From Sulfurospirillaceae bacterium (GTDB lineage: Bacteria > Campylobacterota > Campylobacteria > Campylobacterales > Sulfurospirillaceae): a DNA stretch of 64,000 nucleotides. Under the pieces are notes generated by a model, which ran no database searches, was not told where the DNA came from, and was given only the letters and a program-made list of their open reading frames with translations. Positions within the stretch are counted from its first letter, which is position 1, and the number at the start of each line of letters is the position of its first letter. Shown piece by piece: positions 40,213 through 48,547 of the stretch. Location of the stretch: NCBI GenBank assembly GCA_028684065.1, contig JAQUGO010000003.1:246171-310170 (forward strand). The letters run 5' to 3'. Both the position numbers and the translations under genes were made by a program.

Positions 40213-40776
40213 ATGGCACTCATTCATTCTGCTGAAGTGGCTTTGGGTCAGAAATTAGAGCATTTTTCACTAAGCGACCCTTTTGGTAAACAATACGATA
40301 GCCAATCACTCTTTGGGAAAGGTGGTTTTTTAATAGCCGTAATGTGCAATCATTGCCCTTATTCAAATGCTATATGGAGTCGCTTATTAACGGTAGCAGA
40401 TTTTGCAAAAAAATTAGATATCACTACCTTGGCAATTAATCCAAATATTCATCCTAATTATCCAGAAGATTCACCTTCTCATATGATAGATAAAATCAAT
40501 GAGATGCATATCACCTTTCCTTACTTGATTGATGAGCATCAAAATGTCTCTAAAAGTTTAGGAGCAGTTTGTACCCCAGATATTTTTCTTTTTGATAGCA
40601 ATGAAACATTATATTATCATGGTAGATTGGATGACAATTGGAGAGATGAAAGAAGTGTAAAGGAAGAAGATTTACGAGAAGCTATTATGCTTTTATTTGG
40701 AAAGCAAGCATCACCGACAACACAGTACCCTTCTCAAGGTTGTTCTATAAAATGGAAAGATACTGTAACGGGCTAG
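40213..40776 (+). CDS. Thioredoxin-fold protein (AhpC/TSA-like)
   Basis: 187 residues, no signal peptide. The fold starts with GQKLEHFSLSDPFGK and has a redox motif in AVMCNHCPYSNA (CxxC). The cis-proline region reads VCTPDIFLFD. Proteins with CNHCPY are usually annotated as thioredoxin-family or peroxiredoxin-like; the substrate is not known. A late cysteine (QGCSIKWK) is typical of the group. It follows pepD by three bases and ends against the convergent nth gene without overlap. Confidence 0.88.
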   Translation: MALIHSAEVALGQKLEHFSLSDPFGKQYDSQSLFGKGGFLIAVMCNHCPYSNAIWSRLLTVADFAKKLDITTLAINPNIHPNYPEDSPSHMIDKINEMHITFPYLIDEHQNVSKSLGAVCTPDIFLFDSNETLYYHGRLDDNWRDERSVKEEDLREAIMLLFGKQASPTTQYPSQGCSIKWKDTVTG

Positions 40777-41421
40777 TTAGTTTACTTTGAAGCTTCCTGC
40801 TGATTTACAGTAGGGCTTCATAAAGCACTCTTCGCACTCAGGATTTTTAGCCTTGCAACGGTATCTGCCAAAAAGTACCATAGCTTGATGTAATGTATCA
40901 AGTTCTGTTTTGAATAATTTCGTTAAATCTTCCTCTGTTTTAATAGCTGTTTTTGCTTTACTTAGTCCTAAACGATGAGCAACTCGAAAAACATGAGTAT
41001 CTACTGCCATAAGATTGGCTTTTGTGTATTCTATCATAACCACATGGGCTGTTTTTTGCCCAACACCTGCTAGTGTGACCAATAAATTTTCATCTAGAGG
41101 GATTTCTCCGTGGTACTGTTCTACAACTTTTTGTGCCATTCTAATAAGATTGACTGCTTTATTGTTAAAAAATGAGCATGAATGGATGAGTGATTTAACT
41201 TCTTCTAAATTGGCTTGGCTTAAGAGCAAAACAGATGGGTATTGAGCAAATAAAGCGGGAGTAATCAGGTTAACACGCTTATCTGTACATTGGGCTGAAA
41301 GCATTACACAAACGAGTAATTCATAGGCATTAGTATAATGAAGTTCTGTAACAGCTTTATCGTAATGTGTTAAAAACAGTTCTTTAATGGTAGTAATTTC
41401 TTTTAGAGTTGCTTTTTTCAT
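40777..41421 (-). CDS. nth: Endonuclease III
   Basis: 214-residue DNA glycosylase/AP lyase for oxidised pyrimidines. The helix-hairpin-helix holds LAGVGQKTAHVV with the catalytic lysine, the catalytic aspartate is in MAVDTHVFR, and the C-terminal 4Fe-4S loop is C-x6-C-x2-C-x5-C. All key residues are present. It is divergent from peb4, the same pair as Cj0595c/Cj0596. Confidence 0.96.
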   Translation of the reverse strand: MKKATLKEITTIKELFLTHYDKAVTELHYTNAYELLVCVMLSAQCTDKRVNLITPALFAQYPSVLLLSQANLEEVKSLIHSCSFFNNKAVNLIRMAQKVVEQYHGEIPLDENLLVTLAGVGQKTAHVVMIEYTKANLMAVDTHVFRVAHRLGLSKAKTAIKTEEDLTKLFKTELDTLHQAMVLFGRYRCKAKNPECEECFMKPYCKSAGSFKVN

Positions 41422-41592
41422 AAGAGGCTATCCTTCATTTAATCTAAAAATTATACCGTCATAGATTGTAGTGTTCCTTAAGATTAATAATCTATTTAAA
41501 AAAGAGGAGCATAATAAGATTTTAATTCAAAGGGATGTACAATTCGTAAAAATTAACATTATCTATCATGATAATATAAACAAAGGAAATAA

Positions 41593-42405
41593 GTGAAAAA
41601 AATTCTCTTAAGTAGTATCGTAGCAGCCGTTTTAAGTGTTGGTTTAAATGCAGCAGTTTATGCTACTGTTAACGGTGAAGATGTAGTAGACCAAGATATT
41701 CAAGTTCTTATGCGTGCAATGCAAGGTGCAAAGTTTAGTGATTTACCTGCAGATGCAAAACAAAAAATTGTAGAACAAGCAGTTGAGCGTAAACTTTTGT
41801 CAACAGAAGCTGTTAAATCTGGCATTGAAAAAGAAAAAGAGTATCTTGAAGCATTGAAAAAAATTAAATCAGATTTAGCCCTTGAAATGTGGATGAAAAA
41901 GATTTATGACGGTGTTAAAGTTGATGCCAAAGATGTCAAAGATTATTATGATAAAAATGCCGATAAATTTATGCAACCAGCAACGGTTAAGGCTAGACAT
42001 GTATTGGTTAAAACAGAAGAAGAAGCAAAAAGTGTAATTAAAGAGTTAGAAAGTCTTAGTGGACAAAAGCTAACTGATAAATTTATTGAACTTGCCACAA
42101 CAAAATCTACAGGACCAAGTGGTCAAGGTGGTGGAGATCTTGGATGGTTTGCAGCAAATCAAATGGTAAAACCTTTTAGTGATGCAGCATTTGCTCTTAA
42201 AAAAGGTGAAATTACTAAGCTACCTGTTCAGACACAGTTTGGTTTTCATGTTATTTTAGTTGAAGATAAAAAAGATGCTCAAAAAGCACAATATGAAGAG
42301 GTTAAAGCGCAAATTGAAAATGGCCTCAAGATGGAAAAATTCCGTGTTCTTGTTTCTGATAAAGCAAAAGCATTACGTAAGAATGCAAAAGTAACCATTA
42401 AGTAA
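41593..42405 (+). CDS. peb4: Periplasmic peptidyl-prolyl isomerase/chaperone PEB4
   Basis: 270 residues, starting with GTG after AAAGGAAATAA. A signal peptide (1-24) is followed by a SurA-like chaperone helix region and a parvulin domain (about 130-235; [37 protein letters not shown]). It escorts outer-membrane proteins across the periplasm. In C. jejuni, CprRS influences its expression; upstream at 41478 is TTAAGATT, which also occurs in the htrA regulatory region. fba follows 130 bases later. Confidence 0.94.
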   Translation: MKKILLSSIVAAVLSVGLNAAVYATVNGEDVVDQDIQVLMRAMQGAKFSDLPADAKQKIVEQAVERKLLSTEAVKSGIEKEKEYLEALKKIKSDLALEMWMKKIYDGVKVDAKDVKDYYDKNADKFMQPATVKARHVLVKTEEEAKSVIKELESLSGQKLTDKFIELATTKSTGPSGQGGGDLGWFAANQMVKPFSDAAFALKKGEITKLPVQTQFGFHVILVEDKKDAQKAQYEEVKAQIENGLKMEKFRVLVSDKAKALRKNAKVTIK

Positions 42406-42414
42406 CCTCAAAAC

Positions 42415-42449
42415 GTGAAAGCTTATTTCTAAAGAGATAAGCTTTTCAC
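42415..42449 (+). terminator. Possible peb4 terminator hairpin
   Basis: GTGAAAGCTTAT (42415-42426) pairs with ATAAGCTTTTCAC (42437-42449) with one bulged T. There is no T-run beyond the stem, so it may be a weak terminator or an mRNA-stability hairpin between peb4 and fba. Confidence 0.5.
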
Positions 42450-42538
42450 AAAATATCAAGCATAGCTCTTAGAATAAATAATGTAGTCTTTCGGGCTTTG
42501 CTCGTAAGCGAGTGAAAATATAAAAGAAGGTGTTTTTT

Positions 42539-43615
42539 ATGGTCAATGCTAAAATTTTTGATTTTGTAAAACCTGGTGTGATAAGTGGCGATGATGTGCA
42601 CAAAGTATTTGCTATTGCTAAAGCAAATTGTTTTGCACTTCCTGCTGTAAATGTTGTTGGAACGGATTCTATAAATGCCGTTATGGAAGCAGCAAAAAGC
42701 GTTAATTCACCTGTTATTGTTCAATTTTCAAATGGTGGTGCAGAGTTTTATGCAGGTAAAGCACTCAATGGACTTCAAGCAGGTGTATTAGGGGCTATTA
42801 GTGGTGCTTTGCATGTGCACACTTTAGCTGAAGCCTATGGTGTGCCTGTTATTTTACACACAGACCATGCCGCGCGCAAACTTTTACCGTGGATTGATGC
42901 TCTTTTAGACGCCAGTGAAAAGTATTATGAAAAAATGGGTAAACCGCTCTTTAGTTCTCATATGCTGGATCTTTCAGAAGAGCCTTTGATAGAAAATGTA
43001 CAAACATGTGTTACCTATTTGAAGCGTATGAGCAAAATGGGTATGACACTTGAAATAGAGCTTGGTTGTACAGGTGGTGAAGAAGATGGCGTTGACAACA
43101 CACAAATGGATAATTCAGCACTTTATACTCAACCGCAAGATGTCGCCTATGCTTATGAAGAACTAATGAAAATAAGCTCTAATTTTACTATTGCTGCTTC
43201 TTTTGGCAATGTGCATGGCGTTTATAAACCAGGGAATGTTCACTTAACTCCTAAAATCTTGGAGAATTCACAAAAATATATTGAAGAAAAATTTAAAACA
43301 TCACCAAAACCTGTAAATTTTGTTTTTCACGGAGGAAGTGGTAGCGAACTTTCTGATATTAGAGAAGCTGTCAGTTATGGTGTTATTAAAATGAACATTG
43401 ATACTGATACACAATGGGCATTTTGGGATGGTGTCAAAGGTTATGTTGAAAAATATCATCCTTATCTTCAAGGACAAATTGGTAATCCTGAAGGTGAAGA
43501 TAAGCCTAATAAAAAATATTATGACCCAAGAAAATGGTTAAGAGCAGGTGAAGAAGCTATTAAAGATCGCTTGATTCAAGCTTTCAAAGATCTTAACTGT
43601 CTCAATAAAAACTAA
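42539..43615 (+). CDS. fba: Class II fructose-bisphosphate aldolase
   Basis: 358-residue zinc aldolase of glycolysis and gluconeogenesis. It carries the zinc/substrate motifs HTDHAARK, SSHMLDLSEE, LELGCTGGEEDGVDN, GNVHGVY and FHGGSGS. The ATG at 42539 lies eight bases after AAGAAGG; the in-frame GTG at 42530 overlaps the ribosome site and is unlikely. It belongs to the long (class IIA) type. Same order as C. jejuni nth/peb4-fba. Confidence 0.97.
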   Translation: MVNAKIFDFVKPGVISGDDVHKVFAIAKANCFALPAVNVVGTDSINAVMEAAKSVNSPVIVQFSNGGAEFYAGKALNGLQAGVLGAISGALHVHTLAEAYGVPVILHTDHAARKLLPWIDALLDASEKYYEKMGKPLFSSHMLDLSEEPLIENVQTCVTYLKRMSKMGMTLEIELGCTGGEEDGVDNTQMDNSALYTQPQDVAYAYEELMKISSNFTIAASFGNVHGVYKPGNVHLTPKILENSQKYIEEKFKTSPKPVNFVFHGGSGSELSDIREAVSYGVIKMNIDTDTQWAFWDGVKGYVEKYHPYLQGQIGNPEGEDKPNKKYYDPRKWLRAGEEAIKDRLIQAFKDLNCLNKN

Positions 43616-43624
43616 TGATTAATG

Positions 43625-43652
43625 AGAAGAGCTAAAGCCATGGCTCTTCTTT
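43625..43652 (+). terminator. fba terminator
   Basis: AGAAGAGC (43625-43632) pairs with GCTCTTCT (43643-43650), followed by TT and an AT-rich stretch. It begins 10 bases after the fba stop. Confidence 0.65.
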
Positions 43653-43668
43653 AAATTCTTCTACATTG

Positions 43669-44541
43669 ATGCAATTTTCTCCATCTCCTCTTGAGCAACA
43701 CTTTTTTCGCGATGATACATTTTATATAAAACGTGATGATATATTAAATAATGATTTTTCAGGTAATAAAGCTCGTAAATTTCACTATTTTCTAACGCAT
43801 AATTTTTCATCAATAAAACGAATCATAAGCTATGGATCTAATCAATCAAATGCCATGTATTCTCTTTCTGTATTGGCAAAGCGTAAACATTGGGAGTTTA
43901 TCTACTTTTGTGACCATATACCCAATTTTTTAAGGCAAAATCCTATAGGAAATTATGCTTATGCTCTCCAAAATGGTATGAAAATTATTGAGACAAAGAG
44001 TCGTTATCTTGACTCATTACAGTATAGGCGTAAGGATAGCTTATTTATAGAAGAGGGTGGGCGTCAGAGTGAATCTGAATGGGGCATCAAGCGTTTAGCA
44101 GAAGAGTTAACAGAAGATATTGCAAAAACAGGTATCAAAGATCCTTATCTTTTTTTACCCTCAGGTACAGGAACAACAGCCCTTTTTTTACAAAAATATC
44201 TCACTATTCCAGTGTTTACATGTAGCTGTGTTGGTGATGATGATTATTTACAAAAGCAGTGGAAAATGTTATCGCCTGATTTAAAAAACGCGCCCTTAAT
44301 ATTAAAAAGCTCTAAAAAATACCATTATGGAAAATTATACTCTGAATCTTATGCAATATGGAATGAATTACAAGAAACAATGGGAGTGACATTTGATTTA
44401 ATGTATGACCCAGTGGGATGGAATGTCCTTATGGAGCATATAAAAACACTTCAAGGTACACCAATCTATCTACATCAGGGAGGACTTTTGGGTAACATCT
44501 CGATGGAAGAGCGGTATAAGCGAAAAGCAAATATGCTATAA
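43669..44541 (+). CDS. PLP enzyme of the ACC deaminase/D-cysteine desulfhydrase family
   Basis: 290-residue fold-type II PLP protein. The cofactor lysine is in SGNKARKFHYFL, followed by the substrate-binding SYGSNQSNAM, and the phosphate loop is PSGTGTTALFL. Family members act on 1-aminocyclopropane carboxylate or D-cysteine; D-cysteine desulfhydrase is more common in bacteria without plant contact. The ATG at 43669 is used rather than TTG at 43666. It lies just before hisD on the same strand, separated by 26 bases. Confidence 0.83.
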   Translation: MQFSPSPLEQHFFRDDTFYIKRDDILNNDFSGNKARKFHYFLTHNFSSIKRIISYGSNQSNAMYSLSVLAKRKHWEFIYFCDHIPNFLRQNPIGNYAYALQNGMKIIETKSRYLDSLQYRRKDSLFIEEGGRQSESEWGIKRLAEELTEDIAKTGIKDPYLFLPSGTGTTALFLQKYLTIPVFTCSCVGDDDYLQKQWKMLSPDLKNAPLILKSSKKYHYGKLYSESYAIWNELQETMGVTFDLMYDPVGWNVLMEHIKTLQGTPIYLHQGGLLGNISMEERYKRKANML

Positions 44542-44567
44542 TAAATTACTTTTTACGAGGAATAGTT

Positions 44568-45860
44568 ATGTTAATTTTAAAGACAACAGATAAAAATTTT
44601 GATGCACAATTTGCAGTGCTTTTAAAACGTGGGCAAATGGATATGGATCATGTTTCAAAAATTGTTTCTAATATTATTGCTGAGATTAAAGTTGATGGCA
44701 ATAATGCACTAAAAAATCACATCGAAAAATTTGATAAATGGCATGTAGAAAATGATAAAGCACTCGAAGTATGTACTAATGCAATGCAAAAAGCCTACGA
44801 AGCTTTAGATGATAAACTCAAAGATGCTTTAAATTTAGCTTATAAACGTATTTATGCCTACCATGAAAAACTTTTACCAAAGTCGTGGCTTGATTTTGAG
44901 GACAATGGTAATGTGTTGGGTCAAAAAGTTACGCCAATAGACCGTGCTGGACTTTATATCCCTGGAGGAAAAGCGGCTTATCCAAGTAGTTTATTGATGA
45001 ATGCTATTCCTGCCATTGTTGCAGGCGTCAAAGAGATTGTTGTATGCACTCCCGCGCCTAATAATGAGTTAAATCCTTTACTACTCGCAGCTATGCATTT
45101 ATGTGGCATTAAAAAAGCGTATAAAGTTGGTGGTGCAAGTGCTATTGCTGCTATGGCTTATGGTACACAGAGTATTCCCAAAGTTGATGTTATTACAGGA
45201 CCGGGGAATATTTTTGTTGCAACGGCTAAGAAACTTGTATTTGGGGAAGTCAATATTGATATGATTGCTGGACCAAGTGAAATTGGTGTTTTAGCTGATA
45301 CCAGTGCAGATCCACATTTTTTAGCAATTGATCTACTTTCCCAAGCAGAACATGATGAAATGGCAAGTGCGATTTTAATAACACCTTCATTAGACATTGC
45401 AGAGAAAACAAAGATATCGGTCTATGAATGGCTTGAAACCTTGGAACGCAAAGCAATTGCTGAAGTATCTATCAAAGAGAGAGGGGCCATTATTGTGACA
45501 CGTGATATGGATGAGGCTGTTAATTTAATGAATCAAATTGCACCTGAGCATTTAGAAATTGTTACTTCTCATCCTTTTGATTTATTGCCTAAAATAAGAC
45601 ATGCTGGAGCTATTTTTATGGGTTCCTATACACCAGAACCTATGGGTGATTATATCGCTGGTCCTAATCACACTTTACCAACAGGGGGGACTGCCAAATT
45701 TTACTCACCTTTAGGTGTTGAAAACTTTTTAAAACGCTCATCCATTATTAGTATGAGTAAGCGAGGTATTGAAGAAATTGGCGAAGCATGTGCACTTCTC
45801 GCTCACACAGAAGGTCTCGGTGCGCACGAGGCATCTGTTCGAGAGAGACTAAAGGCTTAA
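44568..45860 (+). CDS. hisD: Histidinol dehydrogenase
   Basis: 430-residue zinc enzyme for the last two steps of histidine synthesis (histidinol to histidine with two NAD). It has PGGKAAYPSS, the signature region IDMIAGPSEIGVLAD, the zinc/catalytic stretch AQAEHDE, and APEHLEI. AGGAA precedes the ATG. No other his genes are here. Coupled to panE (four bases between). Confidence 0.97.
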   Translation: MLILKTTDKNFDAQFAVLLKRGQMDMDHVSKIVSNIIAEIKVDGNNALKNHIEKFDKWHVENDKALEVCTNAMQKAYEALDDKLKDALNLAYKRIYAYHEKLLPKSWLDFEDNGNVLGQKVTPIDRAGLYIPGGKAAYPSSLLMNAIPAIVAGVKEIVVCTPAPNNELNPLLLAAMHLCGIKKAYKVGGASAIAAMAYGTQSIPKVDVITGPGNIFVATAKKLVFGEVNIDMIAGPSEIGVLADTSADPHFLAIDLLSQAEHDEMASAILITPSLDIAEKTKISVYEWLETLERKAIAEVSIKERGAIIVTRDMDEAVNLMNQIAPEHLEIVTSHPFDLLPKIRHAGAIFMGSYTPEPMGDYIAGPNHTLPTGGTAKFYSPLGVENFLKRSSIISMSKRGIEEIGEACALLAHTEGLGAHEASVRERLKA

Positions 45861-45864
45861 TAGA

Positions 45865-46806
45865 ATGAAATGTATCATCTTAGGCGCAGGTGGAGTAGGG
45901 TGCTATTATGGAGTGAGACTCATACGAGCGGGACATGAAGTTATTTTCGTAGCACGTGGAGAACACTTAGAAAATTTGAACAAAAATGGTTTAACATTGA
46001 CACATCCCGAAATCAATTTTTGTGAAGCGGTTAAGGCTATTTCTATAGAGCAAATGAAAGCTTTGGATATGTCGTCTATTGATCTTGTCATTATTGCGAC
46101 CAAGTCTACGGCAACACATGAGATAGGGAAAGTCATTCAAGAGTGTTTTCAAGACTTAACACGTATTCCATATTGTCTTTCTTTGCAGAATGGTGTAGAA
46201 AATGAAGATATTTTGTGTAACTATATAGATTCAAACTATATTATTGGTGGACTTACACGTAAAATCGGTGCTCATATCATGCGCCCTGGTATTGTTAATG
46301 CTGTGGGAGAATCGGAAACAATTGTAGGTCTAATACATCCAAATAGTCAAGCTGAAGACTTTTTAAAGCAATTAAGCTTGATTTTTAATGAAGCCTTTAT
46401 TCCAACAGAAATTGTACCAGATATTCGTAAAGAGCTATGGAAAAAATTAATTATCAATAATGGTGTAAATGCTTTATGTGCGTTGTTAGAAGTCAAAACG
46501 GGCATTGTAATGCATCATTCGCAACTCAATTTAATTGTATTAGGATTGATGAAAGAAACAGCTTTAGCAGCACAAGCTTTACATGTCAAGGTGACAGAAG
46601 AAGAAGTCAAAGCAATGTTTGATTTAATTTTAGGATTTGACTCAATCAAGCCTTCTATGTTGGTTGATGTTGAGCACAGACGCCCTCTTGAAATTGAAGA
46701 AATTTGTGGAGTTGTCATACGTTATTGTAAACTTCATGGATTTGATGCACCTGTAACACAAACAATTTATGCGCTATTAAATTATAAAATGGAGAATTTA
46801 CAATGA
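45865..46806 (+). CDS. panE: 2-dehydropantoate 2-reductase
   Basis: 313-residue ketopantoate reductase for pantothenate and CoA synthesis. The NADP Rossmann motif GAGGVGCYYG starts at residue 8; the catalytic lysine is in WKKLIINNGVNALCAL. The C-terminal helical domain is complete (SMLVDVEHRRPLEIE). It overlaps mog by four bases (ATGA). Confidence 0.94.
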   Translation: MKCIILGAGGVGCYYGVRLIRAGHEVIFVARGEHLENLNKNGLTLTHPEINFCEAVKAISIEQMKALDMSSIDLVIIATKSTATHEIGKVIQECFQDLTRIPYCLSLQNGVENEDILCNYIDSNYIIGGLTRKIGAHIMRPGIVNAVGESETIVGLIHPNSQAEDFLKQLSLIFNEAFIPTEIVPDIRKELWKKLIINNGVNALCALLEVKTGIVMHHSQLNLIVLGLMKETALAAQALHVKVTEEEVKAMFDLILGFDSIKPSMLVDVEHRRPLEIEEICGVVIRYCKLHGFDAPVTQTIYALLNYKMENLQ

Positions 46807-47330
46807 AAGCAAAAATAGGTATTTTGACTATATCTGATCGTGCGAGTGCAGGTATATATGAGGATTTATCAGGAAAAGCCATCATTCAAACACTGAGTGA
46901 ATACATTAAAAGTGAATGGGAAAGTGTATATGAAATTATTCCTGACGAGCAACCTTTAATTGAAGCTGCTCTTACAGATATGGCGGATACTCAAGAGTGT
47001 TGTTTAATTGTGACTACGGGTGGAACAGGGCCTGCACTTCGTGATGTAACACCTGAAGCTACTGAAGCTGTGTGTGAAAAGATGATGCCAGGTTTTGGTG
47101 AATTGATGCGCCAAGTAAGTCTTAAGTATGTTCCAACGGCTATTTTATCACGACAGAGCGCAGGTATTAGAGGTAAAACATTGATTGTTAATTTGCCAGG
47201 AAAACCAAAGTCTATCAAAGAGTGTTTGGATGCTGTATTCCCTGCTATTCCTTATTGTATAGATTTGCTAGAAGGGCCTTTTATTGAGTGTCATGAAGAG
47301 GTTATAAAAGCTTTTAGACCTAAAGCCTAA
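46803..47330 (+). CDS. mog: Molybdopterin adenylyltransferase Mog
   Basis: 175-residue MogA-type protein that adenylylates molybdopterin before molybdate insertion. It has GILTISDRASAGIYED, TTGGTGPALRDVTPEAT and NLPGKPKSIKECL. The product serves molybdo- or tungsto-enzymes, typical of the respiratory lifestyle of this group, though none is in the window. It ends against a shared terminator with the convergent TRAP gene. Confidence 0.95.
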   Translation: MKAKIGILTISDRASAGIYEDLSGKAIIQTLSEYIKSEWESVYEIIPDEQPLIEAALTDMADTQECCLIVTTGGTGPALRDVTPEATEAVCEKMMPGFGELMRQVSLKYVPTAILSRQSAGIRGKTLIVNLPGKPKSIKECLDAVFPAIPYCIDLLEGPFIECHEEVIKAFRPKA

Positions 47331-47343
47331 AAAGTTAGAAGTA

Positions 47344-47376
47344 TTTTGAGGCCCTACAACATGCAAGGCCTCAAAA
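47344..47376. terminator. Bidirectional terminator between mog and the TRAP binding protein
   Basis: TTTTGAGGCC (47344-47353) pairs perfectly with GGCCTCAAAA (47367-47376). Flanking T-runs on both strands make it suitable for both convergent genes. Confidence 0.85.
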
Positions 47377-47378
47377 AT

Positions 47379-48440
47379 TTATTTTTCGAGTTGTTTTAGG
47401 TACCCAAAATCACCCATAAGTGTCCAAGGACGAACTTTAGCAATATAAGCACGTTGTGATTCTAAAATCTCTTTAAAAACTGGATCTTTGGCTGCTTGTT
47501 CTTCTTCAATTTCAATAGCCGCTTTTTTTAATGCTGCCATAACATCTGGTGGAAATTGTTTTACTTGTACATTAGGATAATTTTTAGCAATATTTGCCCA
47601 AGCATCAGCATTGGCGTTGGTTGCTTGGTCCATTAATTGACTACCAACATATTTAACTGCAACTTCTAAGATAGCTCGTAAATCTGCTGGTAAAGTTTCT
47701 ATTTTTTTCTTATTAGCAAGAAGTTGAATTTCACTTGCTGGTTCTTGCCAGCCTGTGTAATAATAATTTGCTAATTTATGAAAGCCCATTGCAAAGTCAA
47801 AAACTGGACTAATCCATTCAACAGCATCAATGGTATTACGCTCAAGTGCTGTATAAAGCTCGCCTGGAGGGGTACTCATAGAAGTTACACCAATCTTGGC
47901 CATAACTTCTCCACCTTGCCCAGGGATACGAAATTTTAAGCCTTTAAGATCATCTAAAGATTTGATCTCTTTTTTGAACCAACCTCCCATTTGCATACCT
48001 GTTGATCCCATTGGATAAGAAATTAGACCATGTGCACCATAGACTTTATCTGCTAATTCTTTACCACCACCATAATTGTACCAAGCATATTGCTCATTGA
48101 TAAGCATACCAAATGGAACTGTTGTAAAGAAGACGAGTTTATAATCTTTACCTTTATAATAATACGAAGCAGTATACGCTAAATCGTATTGACCCGCTTT
48201 CACCATGTCCATAACACCAAAAGGCGCTTTATGTTTATTGGGTGAATCAACCCTAATTTTCAGACGACCATTTGACATAGTATCAACCATTTGTGCAAGT
48301 GTAGCAGGTGCTGTACCTAAAAATGGAACTTGTTCTCCCCATGTACTGGCTAGGGTAAGATGATATACTTTACTATCTGCAGCTTGTGCAAACGTCGCAA
48401 AGCTAAGAATAAAAGCAAAAACAACTGAAAATAAACGCAT
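47379..48440 (-). CDS. TRAP transporter periplasmic binding protein (DctP family)
   Basis: 353 residues with a signal peptide (cleaved after about residue 20, FAQAADS). The DctP family region includes GQYDLAYTASYYYKGKD, LKGLKFRIPGQGGEVMAKIG with the carboxylate-binding arginine, and NTIDAVEW. Such proteins bind organic acids for a DctQM membrane pair. No DctQ or DctM genes are adjacent: valS is upstream and mog downstream. The ligand is unknown; W-rich GWQEPAS is typical of the 2-keto acid group. Confidence 0.88.
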   Translation of the reverse strand: MRLFSVVFAFILSFATFAQAADSKVYHLTLASTWGEQVPFLGTAPATLAQMVDTMSNGRLKIRVDSPNKHKAPFGVMDMVKAGQYDLAYTASYYYKGKDYKLVFFTTVPFGMLINEQYAWYNYGGGKELADKVYGAHGLISYPMGSTGMQMGGWFKKEIKSLDDLKGLKFRIPGQGGEVMAKIGVTSMSTPPGELYTALERNTIDAVEWISPVFDFAMGFHKLANYYYTGWQEPASEIQLLANKKKIETLPADLRAILEVAVKYVGSQLMDQATNANADAWANIAKNYPNVQVKQFPPDVMAALKKAAIEIEEEQAAKDPVFKEILESQRAYIAKVRPWTLMGDFGYLKQLEK

Positions 48441-48505
48441 AATTTAATCTCCTTTTAAAATTTCAATTATTATAGTTAAAAGTATCTATGAATAAAATAA
48501 AAAGT

Positions 48506-48533
48506 TATAGTATGTATAAAAATACATACTATA
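48506..48533. terminator. AT-rich 12-base-arm inverted repeat after valS
   Basis: TATAGTATGTAT (48506-48517), loop AAAA, ATACATACTATA (48522-48533), a perfect hairpin 15 bases after the valS stop on the minus strand, followed there by CTTTTTATTTT. Probably the valS terminator; its symmetry also allows an operator before the TRAP gene. Confidence 0.55.
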
Positions 48534-48547
48534 GTATATATTTAAAA

